NCBI RefSeq assembly: GCF_001278035.1
Contig: NZ_CP009452.1
Coordinates: 1,149,501-1,213,500 of the forward strand
Direction: 5' to 3'
DNA: 64,000 bases
DNA from: Sphingopyxis sp. 113P3
GTDB lineage: Bacteria > Pseudomonadota > Alphaproteobacteria > Sphingomonadales > Sphingomonadaceae
The notes under the pieces were generated by a model. That model made no database searches and was not told the origin of the DNA. It worked only from the letters and a program-made list of their open reading frames with translations. Position 1 is the stretch's first letter. Each line of letters starts with the position of its first letter. The translations under genes were made by a program, and so were the position numbers. This document shows, piece by piece, positions 35,066 to 44,710 of the stretch.

Positions 35066-36069
35066 TGGCGGGGCAGATCCGCCGCGGCTTGACGCTCGAC
35101 CTTCGGGTCGAGCGCTTTGCCTACCATCAGCCGTTCCGCATCTCGGGCCATGTCTTCACCGAGACGGCGCTGCTTGTCGCGACTCTCTCCGATGGCGAAC
35201 ATAGAGGGCGCGGCGAGGGGGCGGGGGTCTATTATCTCGGCGACGATATCGCCCATATGGTCGCCGAAGCCGAGCAGGTGAGGGGCGCGATCGAGCACGG
35301 GGCGACGCGCAAGGAGCTCCAGAGCTTGCTGCCCCCGGGCGGCGCGCGCAACGCGCTCGACTGTGCGCTCTGGGATCTTGAGGCGAAGCAGCAGGGGCGG
35401 CCTGTCTGGGAGCTCGCAGGCCTCGAGACGCCAAGGCCGCTGCGCTCGACGCTGACCCTTGGCGCCGACAGCGCGGACAATATGGCGAAGGCCGCGCTCG
35501 CGATCGACCCCGAGGCACCGGTCAAGGTCAAGCTCACCGGCGATCTTGAAGAGGATGCGGCGCGCGTTGCCGCGATCCGCGCCGCGCGCCCCGATGCCTG
35601 GATCGGCGTCGATGCGAACCAGGGCTATGACATAGCGACGCTTGCTCGCCTGTTGCCGGTGCTCATCGAGGCGAAGATCGCGCAGCTGGAACAGCCGCTA
35701 AAGCGTGGGCGCGAGGCCGATCTCGATGGCGTTGCGCGCCCGCTTCCCTTCGTCGCCGATGAAAGCGCGCTGTCGCTTTGCGATACCGCCTCGCTCGTCG
35801 GGCGCTTCGACGTCGTCAATATCAAGCTCGACAAATGCGGAGGACTGACCGAGGGCCTCGCGATCGCGCGGCAGGCGAGGGCGCTCGGGCTCGACGTGAT
35901 GGTCGGCAACATGGTGGGCACCAGCCTCTCGATGGCGCCTTCCTATCTCGTCGGGCAGCTGTGCGACATCGTCGATCTCGATGGACCGACCTTTCTCGCA
36001 CGCGATCGCGACCCCGGGGTCTTCTACCGCAGCGGCATGATCCATTGCCCGCCCGAGGTCTGGGGCTAA
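35065..36069 (+). CDS. dgcA: Enolase-superfamily epimerase, DgcA-type
   Basis: A 334-residue enzyme with the full active site of the dipeptide epimerase/muconate-lactonising subgroup: KVKL (Lys154, Lys156), metal ligands Asp183 (GVDANQGY), Glu209 (QLEQPL) and Asp232 (VADESA), and the opposing Lys in VNIKLDKCGG. The subgroup includes L-Ala-D/L-Glu epimerases and DgcA, an N-acetyl-D-glutamate racemase that works with the DgcN acetyltransferase. A DgcN-like gene lies 2.5 kb downstream in the same cluster, which favours DgcA. A dipeptide epimerase remains possible and would also fit muropeptide use. Confidence 0.82.
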   Translation: MAGQIRRGLTLDLRVERFAYHQPFRISGHVFTETALLVATLSDGEHRGRGEGAGVYYLGDDIAHMVAEAEQVRGAIEHGATRKELQSLLPPGGARNALDCALWDLEAKQQGRPVWELAGLETPRPLRSTLTLGADSADNMAKAALAIDPEAPVKVKLTGDLEEDAARVAAIRAARPDAWIGVDANQGYDIATLARLLPVLIEAKIAQLEQPLKRGREADLDGVARPLPFVADESALSLCDTASLVGRFDVVNIKLDKCGGLTEGLAIARQARALGLDVMVGNMVGTSLSMAPSYLVGQLCDIVDLDGPTFLARDRDPGVFYRSGMIHCPPEVWG

Positions 36070-36092
36070 ACCCTTTGCGTGTCCTAAATGGG

Positions 36093-36113
36093 TTGACAAT
36101 TTTCTAATTAGGA
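36093..36113 (+). promoter_or_regulatory. Promoter/operator box B of the dgc locus
   Basis: The same sequence as box A with two pyrimidine changes, again starting with TTGACA (36093-36098) and with AATAGT-like bases 17 positions on. GTCCTAA (36081) and TTAGGAC (36108) form an inverted repeat around it. It lies 24 bases after dgcA and about 200 bases before the TonB receptor ATG, giving that gene its own promoter under the same control. Confidence 0.6.
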
Positions 36114-36294
36114 CAATAGTTGAGGAAACGAAATATAGATCGAAGGACGGGATGATCGGGTTATTCCCCAGGGCGCGCCGCGCGGGCTTTCGCGGGGCGG
36201 GCGAAGGCGGCTCCTGGCTCATCGGCGATCCGGCGCATTTTCACGGGCCCCGCGGCGCATATTCGCCTCGCGGGACAGGTCTGGGGTTAGGACG

Positions 36295-38496
36295 ATGAAG
36301 AAGAAATTGCTGATGGCGGGCAGCCTTGCGGCGCTGGCGATGACCATGCCGGCGCACGCGGACGAAGCGGCCGATAGCGAGCAGACGATTGTCGTCACCG
36401 CGCAAAAGCGCGAGCAGCGGCTGATCGACGTGCCGCAGTCGGTGAGCGTTGTCTCGGGCGATGCGCTCGAAAACGTCCAGGCTACGAATTTTGCGGACTA
36501 TCTGAAGCTCGTCCCGGGGCTCCAGCTCAACCAGACGACCCCGGGCTTCGGCCGCCTCGTGCTGCGCGGCGTCAACACCGGCGGCGTCGCATCGACGGTG
36601 GCGGTCTACCAGGACGAGACGACCTTCGGCTCGAGCAGCGGTCTTGCGAACGGCGCAATCCTCGCGGGCGATTTCGACACGTTCGACATCGAGCGGGTCG
36701 AGGTCCTGCGCGGCCCGCAGGGCACGATCTACGGCGCAAGCTCGATGGGCGGCGTCCTCAAATATGTGACGCGCAAACCCGATACCAGCGCGCTCGAAGT
36801 GCGTGCACGCGCCAGTATCGAGACCGTCAAGGGCGGCGATGAATCCTATCTTGGCAGCGCTGTTGTCAATCTGCCGCTCGGCCAGACGGTCGCCTTTCGT
36901 GCGTCGGGCTTCTACCGCGACTTTGGCGGTTTCATCGATTCGATCGGTACTGCAGGTTCGGATATCGAAAAGGACATCAACAGCTCGAAAAGCTATGGCG
37001 GGCGCGCCTCGGTGCTGTTCAAGCCGTCCGAAAATTTCTCGGTTCAGCTCAGCGCCTATCTCCAGAATCTGAAGACCGACGCATCAAACAGCGTCGACAG
37101 CGATCCGGCGACCGGGCGGACGCTTTACGGACGGCTTTCGCAATCGCAGTTCGTCCCCGAATTCACCGACGTGCGCTACCGCGTCTACAGCGCTGTCGTC
37201 GATGCCGATCTTGGCTTTGCCAACCTCGTGTCGGCAACGAGCTACAGCAGCTTGTCGCAGTCGTTCCGCGGGGATCTTACGACCCAATATGGCGGGCTCA
37301 TCGAGCTCTTTTTCGGGGTTCCCAACGATTTCTATCAAGGTCAGCTCACCCGCGTCCGGCGCTTCTCGCAGGAAATTCGCCTTCAATCCCCCGAGAATGA
37401 GCGGTTTGAGTGGCTCCTTGGCGCCTATTACACGCGCGAGAAGGGGATCATCGATCAGACCTTCCATGCGGTCGAGCCGGGGACGCTCACCCCCATCGAT
37501 GGCCTCCCGCTGCTCGGCGTCGCCGCGATCAACTCGCGCTACCGCGAGCTTGCGGGCTTTGCCAATGCGACAATCCATTTCGGCGAGCGCTTCGATCTGA
37601 CCTTTGGCGGCCGCTACAGTGGAAACAGGCAAAGGGCTGACCAGATTTCGGACGGCGTCCTTGCCGGCGGGCTCATCGAGCTTCCCGAGGCGCGCTCGTC
37701 GGAGAATGTTTTCACCTTCTCGCTCGCGCCGCAGTTCGAGATCAGCGATCAGGCCACCCTCTATGCCCGCGTCGCCAAGGGCTTCCGCCCCGGCGGGCCC
37801 AATGTGCTTGCGCCAGGGGCCCCGGCAGAGCTTGCAACCTATGGCTCGGACTCGCTCATCAGCTATGAAGTCGGCCTCAAGGCGGAAACCCTCGACCGCA
37901 GCTTTGCCATCGATGTCGCGGCCTTCCATATCGACTGGAAGGACATTCAGGTCTTCGGCCAGGTCAATGATTTCGGGGTCAACTTCAACGGCGGCAAGGC
38001 GAAGAGCGAGGGCGCCGAGTTCACGGCCACCCTGCGCCCGACGCGCGGGCTCACCCTCTCGGTCAACGGCGCTTACACCAATGCCCGGCTGAAGGATGAC
38101 ACGCCCCCGCTCGTCGGCGGCTTCGCGGGCGACCGTCTGCCCTATACGCCCAAGTTCAGCATCGGCGCCAACGCCGATTATGAGTGGGCGCTCGGCGGCG
38201 ACACCAAGGCCTATGTCGGCGCTTCGGTGCGCAGTCTCTCGAAACAGCCTGCGGGTTTCGATTTCGAGTTCCGCACGCTGAACGGCCGTCAGCGCTATCT
38301 TCCCTCCTACGAGGTTGTCGATTTGCGCGCCGGCGTCGATTTCGGTCCATATTCGCTCGAGCTCTACGCGAAGAATCTGACCGACAGCGAAGGCAAGACG
38401 TCGCTCGAGGCACCGGCGAATGTGCCCCTGGGCGCCGCGGGGACCGCGGTGATCCGGCCGCGAACCTTTGGCGTAACGCTGACCGCCGGCTTCTGA
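36295..38496 (+). CDS. TonB-dependent receptor of the dgc locus
   Basis: A 733-residue receptor. The signal peptide ends in MPAHADE, the TonB-box-like strand TIVVTAQKRE leads the plug (VDVPQSVSVV-like LIDVPQSVSVVSGD, IERVEVLRGPQGTIYGASSM), and a barrel ends in Phe (VTLTAGF). It lies between dgcA and dgcN, so it probably imports D-glutamate-containing peptides or muropeptides. The ligand is inferred from context only. Confidence 0.9.
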   Translation: MKKKLLMAGSLAALAMTMPAHADEAADSEQTIVVTAQKREQRLIDVPQSVSVVSGDALENVQATNFADYLKLVPGLQLNQTTPGFGRLVLRGVNTGGVASTVAVYQDETTFGSSSGLANGAILAGDFDTFDIERVEVLRGPQGTIYGASSMGGVLKYVTRKPDTSALEVRARASIETVKGGDESYLGSAVVNLPLGQTVAFRASGFYRDFGGFIDSIGTAGSDIEKDINSSKSYGGRASVLFKPSENFSVQLSAYLQNLKTDASNSVDSDPATGRTLYGRLSQSQFVPEFTDVRYRVYSAVVDADLGFANLVSATSYSSLSQSFRGDLTTQYGGLIELFFGVPNDFYQGQLTRVRRFSQEIRLQSPENERFEWLLGAYYTREKGIIDQTFHAVEPGTLTPIDGLPLLGVAAINSRYRELAGFANATIHFGERFDLTFGGRYSGNRQRADQISDGVLAGGLIELPEARSSENVFTFSLAPQFEISDQATLYARVAKGFRPGGPNVLAPGAPAELATYGSDSLISYEVGLKAETLDRSFAIDVAAFHIDWKDIQVFGQVNDFGVNFNGGKAKSEGAEFTATLRPTRGLTLSVNGAYTNARLKDDTPPLVGGFAGDRLPYTPKFSIGANADYEWALGGDTKAYVGASVRSLSKQPAGFDFEFRTLNGRQRYLPSYEVVDLRAGVDFGPYSLELYAKNLTDSEGKTSLEAPANVPLGAAGTAVIRPRTFGVTLTAGF

Positions 38497-38519
38497 CGGC
38501 CGAGAGGAGAGACGATATC

Positions 38520-39575
38520 ATGGCTACTGTGCTGCAACAGCGCGTGGACGCCGATCGGGCGGGCGTTCCCACCCTGCCGCAGCCTTATCTCCTCTTTTTG
38601 GGCGATACGGTCGAGCCCGGCTACGCCAAGACGGCCTTCGGGCTCGCCGACTGGGCGGCGGACCGCTGCGTTGGCGAATGGTCGGTTGAGGGATGCACGG
38701 TCACTACCGGCCTGCCGCCGATGGCGCCGCCGGAAGCACGCGCCGCAGGCGCCCGGTCGCTGGTCATCGGCGTGGCGAACCAGGGCGGCGTCATCGGCGA
38801 AAGCTGGGTCGGCGCGCTCATCGAGGCGATGGAGGCAGGGCTCGACATCGTGAGCGGGCTCCACGCGCGGCTCGCTAGCGTGCCCGCCCTCGCCGAGGCG
38901 GCGCGGCGCACCGGACGGCGGCTGATCGACGTTCGAACCCCGCCGCCCGACATTCCCGTCGGCAATGGGCGAAAGCGCAGCGGCAAGCGGTTGCTGACGG
39001 TCGGCACCGACTGTGCGCTCGGCAAGAAATATACCGCGCTCGCGCTCCACCGGGCTTTCCTGGAACGCGGGATCGACGCCGATTTCAGGGCCACTGGCCA
39101 GACCGGGATCATGATTGCGGGCGGGGGCATGCCGATGGACGCCGTCGTCTCGGACTTCGAGGCGGGCGCGGCAGAGATGCTGAGCCCCGACGCGGCGCCC
39201 GACCACTGGGACCTCATCGAGGGGCAGGGCTCGCTCTTCAATCCCGCCTATGCTGCGGTGTCGCTTGGGCTCCTCCATGGCAGCCAACCCGACGTCTTCG
39301 TCGTCTGCCACGATCCCGCGCGCAAGGTGATCCTCGGGATGGAGAATTTTGCGCTTCCTGCGATCGAGGAGGTGATCGACCTCACCGTTCGTCTTGGAAG
39401 TCGCACCAATCCGGCCATCCGCTGCGCGGGCGTCAGCCTCAATACCGCAAGCCTCGATGCCGAAGCCGCCGAGACGCTGATGACGGCAGAGCGCGCGCGC
39501 CTCGGCCTGCCTGTTGCCGATCCGATCCGCGGCGGCGCGGCGTTCGACGCGCTCGTGAATTCCATCCTTGCATGA
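38520..39575 (+). CDS. dgcN: DUF1611 protein, DgcN-type N-acetyltransferase
   Basis: A 351-residue protein from ATG 38520 behind GAGGAGAG. The DUF1611 pattern is clear: LFLGDTVEPGYAKTAFGLAD, LVIGVANQGGVI, a P-loop-like TVGTDCALGKKYTALALHRA, FRATGQTGIMIAGGG and LIEGQGSLFNPAYAAVSLG. Members named DgcN acetylate D-glutamate, and the product is racemised by DgcA to N-acetyl-L-glutamate. The paired genes in one cluster support that role. The stop overlaps the permease start (ATGA). Confidence 0.85.
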   Translation: MATVLQQRVDADRAGVPTLPQPYLLFLGDTVEPGYAKTAFGLADWAADRCVGEWSVEGCTVTTGLPPMAPPEARAAGARSLVIGVANQGGVIGESWVGALIEAMEAGLDIVSGLHARLASVPALAEAARRTGRRLIDVRTPPPDIPVGNGRKRSGKRLLTVGTDCALGKKYTALALHRAFLERGIDADFRATGQTGIMIAGGGMPMDAVVSDFEAGAAEMLSPDAAPDHWDLIEGQGSLFNPAYAAVSLGLLHGSQPDVFVVCHDPARKVILGMENFALPAIEEVIDLTVRLGSRTNPAIRCAGVSLNTASLDAEAAETLMTAERARLGLPVADPIRGGAAFDALVNSILA

Positions 39576-40705
39576 TGCGAGGCGCGCAGAACCCGAGCTG
39601 GTTCCAGCGCTTTCTGCTCCCGGGTCTGGCGCTCAAGGCGGTGATCATCGGCGGAGGCTATGCGACGGGGCGCGAACTTGCCGAATATTTCGTGCCCTCG
39701 GGGCCGTGGGGTGGGCTTGCGGCCATGCTGCTTGCCACGCTCGTCTGGAGCATCGTGGCCGCGCTGACCTTCGCGCTCGCGCGGCGGATGAACGCCTATG
39801 ATTATCGCAGCTTCTTCGAAGGGCTGCTCGGTCCGGCCTGGATTGCGTTCGAGCTTGCCTATCTGATCTTCGTCATATTGATCCTCGCCGTGTTCGGTGC
39901 CGCGGCGGGCGCGATCGGGGCGGCGACCTTCGGCTGGCCCCTCCTTGCAGGATCGGTTCTCCTTGCGCTTGCAATCCTCGCCGTCACAGCCTTTGGAACG
40001 GCGCTCGTCGAGACCTTGTTCAAATATGCCTCGATGCTGATCTACGCCGTCTACGCGCTCTTCCTCGTCTTCGCGCTCAGTTCCTTCGGCGGATCGATCG
40101 CGCGCGGCTTTGCGGATGCTCCGCCCCCTTCGGGCGGCTGGATGGCGGGCGGGATCACCTATGCAAGCTATAATATCGTGGGCGCAGTCGTCATCCTCCC
40201 GATCCTTCGCCACCTCACAAGCGGGCGCGACGCCGTTGTCGCGGGATTGATCGCGGGGCCGCTGACAATGCTTCCCGCCATTCTCTTCTTCGTCGCCATG
40301 ATGGCCTTTTATCCCGCAATCGGCGGCGAGACGCTGCCTTCCGATTTCCTGCTGCGCGAGATGGCGGTGCCGGGCTTTCACATCCTCTTCCAGCTGATGA
40401 TCTTTGCCGCGCTTCTCGAAAGCGGGGTCGGCGCGGTCCACGCGATCAACGAGCGTGTCTCGGGCGCGATCGCAGCGCGCGGGCGGCCGCCGCTCGGGGC
40501 CGGCGCGCGCGCTCTCATCGCAGGCACCGTGCTCGCCGGCTGCATGTTCGTGGCAGCGCGCGTCGGTCTCGTCGATCTCATCGCCCGCGGATACCGGCTC
40601 CTTGCCTGGCTCTTCCTCGCAAGCTTTGTCGCGCCGCTCTTCACGATCGGCGTCTGGCGCCTTTTGCGCGCTTCGTCTGCCCACCCAACGGAGGCTTTGC
40701 CATGA
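39572..40705 (+). CDS. YkvI-like inner-membrane transporter
   Basis: A 377-residue polytopic protein with about ten hydrophobic segments, starting LLPGLALKAVIIGGGYATGR, where the GGGYATGRE motif marks the YkvI family of the APC-type transporters. It is translationally coupled to dgcN and to the second serine hydrolase (ATGA on both sides). The expected job is uptake of D-glutamate or a small D-amino-acid peptide from the periplasm; specificity is inferred. Confidence 0.8.
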   Translation: MMRGAQNPSWFQRFLLPGLALKAVIIGGGYATGRELAEYFVPSGPWGGLAAMLLATLVWSIVAALTFALARRMNAYDYRSFFEGLLGPAWIAFELAYLIFVILILAVFGAAAGAIGAATFGWPLLAGSVLLALAILAVTAFGTALVETLFKYASMLIYAVYALFLVFALSSFGGSIARGFADAPPPSGGWMAGGITYASYNIVGAVVILPILRHLTSGRDAVVAGLIAGPLTMLPAILFFVAMMAFYPAIGGETLPSDFLLREMAVPGFHILFQLMIFAALLESGVGAVHAINERVSGAIAARGRPPLGAGARALIAGTVLAGCMFVAARVGLVDLIARGYRLLAWLFLASFVAPLFTIGVWRLLRASSAHPTEALP

Positions 40706-42279
40706 AACCGCTTCGCTTGCTGGCCCTGCCGCTGCTCCTCTCTATCGCCGCGCCCGCATGGGCGGACCCGCCCGCCGATATCGCTGAAAGCGTCGAGGCG
40801 GCCCGCCAGAAGGTCGGCGCGGTCGGTGTGTCGATCGCGATCGTCGAGGATGGCAAGACCACGCTCGCGCGCGGCTGGGGCGTGCGCAAGCTTGGCGAGA
40901 ACGCGCCGGTCGACAGCCAGACGATCTTCCAGACCGGCTCGACCGGAAAGGCGATGACCGCCGCGGCGCTCGCGGTGCTCGTCGATGAAGGAAAGATCGC
41001 GTGGGACGATCCCGTCATCAAGCATATGCCATGGTTTCGCATGTACGACCCCTGGGTCACGCGCGAGATCACGATCCGCGATCTCCTCGTCCACCGGAGC
41101 GGGTTGGGGCTCGGGCAGGGGGACCTCATGTTTGTGCCGCGAACCCATTTGACGCGCAAGGAGACGGTCGAGCGCGTCGCCTATCTTAAGCCGAGGACGA
41201 GTTTCCGCTCGGCCTATGCCTATGACAATATCCTCTACGCTGTCGCAGGTCAGCTGATCGAGGAAGTCACGGGCGAGAGCTGGGAGGATTTCATTCGCGC
41301 GCGCGTCCTGCGCGCGGGCGGGATGAAGAATGCAACCAGCGACAGCGCGGACCGCTTCCGTACGAAGAATCGCTCATGGCCCCACGCGCGCCTTTCGGGG
41401 CCCTTGCGCGGTCTTGGTCCGCAAGAAGTGCTCGACGAGCGGGATGAACTTGGCCGCAACGGCGCGCCGGCGGGCGGGCTGGCGCTGAGCGCGGAGGATA
41501 TGGCGGCGTGGCTGAAGATCCAGCTTGCGCATGGCGCGCTCGGTGATGGCAGGCGCTTGTTCAGCGAGAAGCAGGCAGCCGAGATGTGGACGCCTGTGAC
41601 CCCGATGCCGATCACCCCGCTTCCTGCAGAGCTCAAACCCGCGCAGCCGACCCAGCAGGCCTATGCGCTGGGGTGGCAGGTGCAGGATTATCGCGGCCAC
41701 CGCCTCATCCAGCATAGCGGCGGCGTCTTCGGGTCGATCACGCGCGTCGTGATGATCCCCGACAAGAATGTCGGCTTTGCGATCATGATGAACAGCGAGG
41801 ACAGCGGCATGATTCTCGGTCTCACCTATGATCTGCTCGATCATTATCTCGATCAGCCGGACTATGGGTGGGTCGAGAAATGGGAGAATTGGTTTCAGGC
41901 CCGGCTCGCGGGCGGCGCCGAATATCTCAAACAGGCGAAAGCGTCCCCTGCAAGGAGCGGTCCTTCGCTCGCGCTGGCGGGCTATGCGGGGCGCTACCGC
42001 GATCCCTGGTATGGCGATGTCGTGATCGGTTCGGATGCAAACGGGCTGACGATCGATTTCACCTCGACCCCGCGGATGGCCGGGAGGCTCGAGCATTGGC
42101 AATATGACAGCTTCGTCACCAGGTTCGAGGATCCCGCGATCGAGCCCGCCTATGTCACCTTCGCGCTCGATGCCGACGGCAAGGTGACGGGGGTGACGAT
42201 GAAAGCGGTGAGCCCGATCGCCGATTTCAGCTGGGATTATCACGATCTCGACCTCAAACCCGTGGAGGCAAAACCATGA
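40702..42279 (+). CDS. Second periplasmic serine hydrolase (beta-lactamase class C fold)
   Basis: A 525-residue secreted protein (signal peptide ending APAWADP). It has the STGK motif at 80-83, a Tyr-x-Asn motif in YAYDN and HSGG in the third position. A C-terminal lipocalin-like extension (YAGRYRDPWYGDVVIG) is of the DUF3471 type seen in Pab87/D-aminopeptidase relatives. Placement between the permease and dipeptidase suggests trimming of D-Glu-containing peptides in the periplasm. Confidence 0.83.
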   Translation: MKPLRLLALPLLLSIAAPAWADPPADIAESVEAARQKVGAVGVSIAIVEDGKTTLARGWGVRKLGENAPVDSQTIFQTGSTGKAMTAAALAVLVDEGKIAWDDPVIKHMPWFRMYDPWVTREITIRDLLVHRSGLGLGQGDLMFVPRTHLTRKETVERVAYLKPRTSFRSAYAYDNILYAVAGQLIEEVTGESWEDFIRARVLRAGGMKNATSDSADRFRTKNRSWPHARLSGPLRGLGPQEVLDERDELGRNGAPAGGLALSAEDMAAWLKIQLAHGALGDGRRLFSEKQAAEMWTPVTPMPITPLPAELKPAQPTQQAYALGWQVQDYRGHRLIQHSGGVFGSITRVVMIPDKNVGFAIMMNSEDSGMILGLTYDLLDHYLDQPDYGWVEKWENWFQARLAGGAEYLKQAKASPARSGPSLALAGYAGRYRDPWYGDVVIGSDANGLTIDFTSTPRMAGRLEHWQYDSFVTRFEDPAIEPAYVTFALDADGKVTGVTMKAVSPIADFSWDYHDLDLKPVEAKP

Positions 42280-43457
42280 ACCGCCTGGCGATCCTCTTCA
42301 CGGCCACCGCGCTATCGGCATGCTCATCACCCGGCGGCCCGCCGAAGGCGGCGGCAGACGCATCGCTCCACAGCCGGATGCTCGTGCTCGACACGCACCT
42401 CGACACCCCGCTTCATTTCGATCGGCAGGGCTGGAATTTCGCTGACCGTCACGCGCTTGCGACCGATTTGTCGCAGCTCGACATCCCCCGGATGAAGGAT
42501 GGCAATCTCGATGGCGGCTTCTTTGCAATCTACACCGACCAGGGGCCGCTCACGGCTGAGGGCTATGCGGCGGCGCTCGCCCACGCCCGCAAAAGATCAG
42601 ATGCCATCGACAGGATGATTGCTGATAATGGCAGCGTCATCGGCGCAGCGCGCACGGCCGAGGACGCACGCCGCCTCACCAGGGAGGGCAGGCTGATCGC
42701 CTTCAAGTCGATCGAGAACAGCTATCCTCTGGGCGAGGATCTGAGCCTCCTTCAGGAGTTCTACGACAAGGGCGTACGGCTTGCAGGGCCAGTGCACGGG
42801 GCGAACAACCAGTTCGCCGACAGTGCCACCGACAAGCCGCGCTGGAACGGGCTCAGTCCGCTCGGAAAGCAATGGGTCGCCGAGATGAACCGGCTTGGCA
42901 TCGTCATCGACGCAAGCCATGCCTCGGACGCGGCCTTCGACCAGCTCATCGCACTGTCGAAATACCCGATACTGCTTTCGCATTCGAGCTTGCGTTCAGC
43001 TTATGATCACCCCCGCAATCTCGATGAAGACCGGCTGAAAGCACTGGCCGCGAAAGGCGGTGCGATGTGCATCTCGACCATCTACATGTCGCAGATGAGC
43101 ATGTCCCCGGCGCGGGCAAAGCTGTTTGCCGATTATGAGCGCATTGGCGAAATGAGCCCGGAAGCGCAGGCCGAACTCACCCGCCAATGGCGCGAGCTCG
43201 ACAAGACCGAGACGTTGTGGGCGGCCGATTTCGAGGATTATATGACGATGGTGCTGCGCGCGATCGAGGTCGGCGGAGTGGATCATATCTGCTTCGGCGC
43301 CGACTGGGACGGCGGCGGCGGCCTTACGGGCATCGAGGATATTTCCGCGCTCCCCAAGGTCACCGAACGGCTGAAGGCGGCGGGCTATTCAGACGCGGAT
43401 ATCGAGAAAATGTGGAGCGGGAACATCCTGCGCGTTCTCGCGGCGCAAGGGGGCTGA
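42276..43457 (+). CDS. Membrane dipeptidase (M19) lipoprotein
   Basis: A 393-residue lipoprotein with lipobox LSAC (Cys16). Renal-dipeptidase metal ligands are present: DTHLDTP (His41, Asp43), a Glu in SIENSYPL, then His residues in VHGANNQ, IDASHASD and LSHSS, and Asp in FGADWDGGGG. M19 enzymes hydrolyse dipeptides, often with a D-amino acid in the second position, matching L-Ala-D-Glu from peptidoglycan. It is the last gene of the run, overlapping the hydrolase by ATGA. Confidence 0.9.
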   Translation: MNRLAILFTATALSACSSPGGPPKAAADASLHSRMLVLDTHLDTPLHFDRQGWNFADRHALATDLSQLDIPRMKDGNLDGGFFAIYTDQGPLTAEGYAAALAHARKRSDAIDRMIADNGSVIGAARTAEDARRLTREGRLIAFKSIENSYPLGEDLSLLQEFYDKGVRLAGPVHGANNQFADSATDKPRWNGLSPLGKQWVAEMNRLGIVIDASHASDAAFDQLIALSKYPILLSHSSLRSAYDHPRNLDEDRLKALAAKGGAMCISTIYMSQMSMSPARAKLFADYERIGEMSPEAQAELTRQWRELDKTETLWAADFEDYMTMVLRAIEVGGVDHICFGADWDGGGGLTGIEDISALPKVTERLKAAGYSDADIEKMWSGNILRVLAAQGG

Positions 43458-43488
43458 CCAAAGCGGGGTCCGGCGGGGCGCATTTCGT

Positions 43489-44562
43489 CTATTTTCGCGC
43501 GCGGACCTCGCTGATGGTCTTGCCCGTCCATCGCCTCACCGCGCGCCTCAGATTGGCGCTGTCACTGAAACCCACTTTCCAGGCGACGTCGTCCACGCTC
43601 ATTCGCGTGGTCTCAAGATATTCGATCGCAAGCTTGCGGCGGACATCGTCGACGATCTCCCCGTAGCTTGTGTCTTCTGCCGCGAGCCGGCGGCGAAGGG
43701 TGCGCTCCTGAAGGCCCAGCTGCTCTGCAATCGATGTCATCGAGGTCGATTGATTGGGAGCCCGCAGAAGAAGCTGATAGACTTCGCCCGAAAGGCCCGA
43801 TGCGATCCGTGACTGACCGATCAGCCGCTCGCATGTCTCCTCGAGCATCGCCCTCGTCAGCCGATTGCCAAGCTCGGGGGTCTGGTCGAGAATTCCGACC
43901 GGATAATGAAGCTCATTGACCTCGTCGCCATAAAGGCAGGGGCAGGAGAGCTCGCGCTCATCTTCCCTTGACTGCCCGTCTTCAGGAAGCGCGAACACGG
44001 CGCGAACCGGCAGATTGTCTCGACCCGCCGTGTCGCGAATATGGGTGAAGGTCATCTTCATCTGCTGGCGGATGAGGAAGGTGCGGACCTCGTTGCTCAT
44101 CACGTCGCGGTAGATTTCCTGAAAGCGCCAGATCGCCAGCGCGCCTTCGGTGCGCCACCCAAGCCGCACCGTGGGCGTTGCGAGCGGCTGGTATCGAACC
44201 GCGAAATCAAAGAAATCGCGCATCGTCGGCGAGCACATGAGCGCGTAGCCGTACATGCCATAGGCTGAGAGGTGCAGGCGCGAGCCGATCGCGAACGCGT
44301 CGGCGAAGCCGGCGCCGGCTGCGACGATATTCTCGCATGCGGTCAGATACTGGCCGATCGAGGTGAGCGTGTTGGGATTGCGCACCTCGGCGAGCGTCAG
44401 GCCCGTACGCGCGAGCACAGCCTCGGGCGCGATGCCGCGGCCCGCTACAGCGTCGATGACCGTTGCGAGCTTGAAGGGCGCAAAGATGCGCTGGTTGAGC
44501 GAGGGGAAGCCGGCGCGGGCGTTGCCACCGGCAGCGCCGCCGTCCGAATCACCATTGGCCAT
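43489..44562 (-). CDS. AraC-family transcriptional regulator
   Basis: A 357-residue regulator starting at ATG 44562 (GTG 44598 is an alternative). The N-terminal part is of the arabinose-binding-like PF12625 type (VIDAVAGRGIAPEAVLARTG ... LHLSAYGMYGYALMCSPTMR). The C-terminal AraC/XylS DNA-binding domain carries AEQLGLQERTLRRRLAAED and KVGFSDSANLRRAVRRWTGK. It is divergent from the TonB receptor at 44711 and convergent with the dipeptidase, so it more likely controls the receptor/acetoacetate-ligase operon than the dgc locus. Confidence 0.9.
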   Translation of the reverse strand: MANGDSDGGAAGGNARAGFPSLNQRIFAPFKLATVIDAVAGRGIAPEAVLARTGLTLAEVRNPNTLTSIGQYLTACENIVAAGAGFADAFAIGSRLHLSAYGMYGYALMCSPTMRDFFDFAVRYQPLATPTVRLGWRTEGALAIWRFQEIYRDVMSNEVRTFLIRQQMKMTFTHIRDTAGRDNLPVRAVFALPEDGQSREDERELSCPCLYGDEVNELHYPVGILDQTPELGNRLTRAMLEETCERLIGQSRIASGLSGEVYQLLLRAPNQSTSMTSIAEQLGLQERTLRRRLAAEDTSYGEIVDDVRRKLAIEYLETTRMSVDDVAWKVGFSDSANLRRAVRRWTGKTISEVRARK

Positions 44563-44710
44563 CGTCACTTTCCCATTCTGCCTGTCCGCCAAAGACACAC
44601 TGATGTCCGCCAGGGCACTTACAAACCCGTCTGGCAGACCATAAGCAGGGCATCAAGTCGGCAAAGCCCGGCCGCGGCACTTGCCGCTCCAAAGGAGGGA
44701 GAGGAACATC

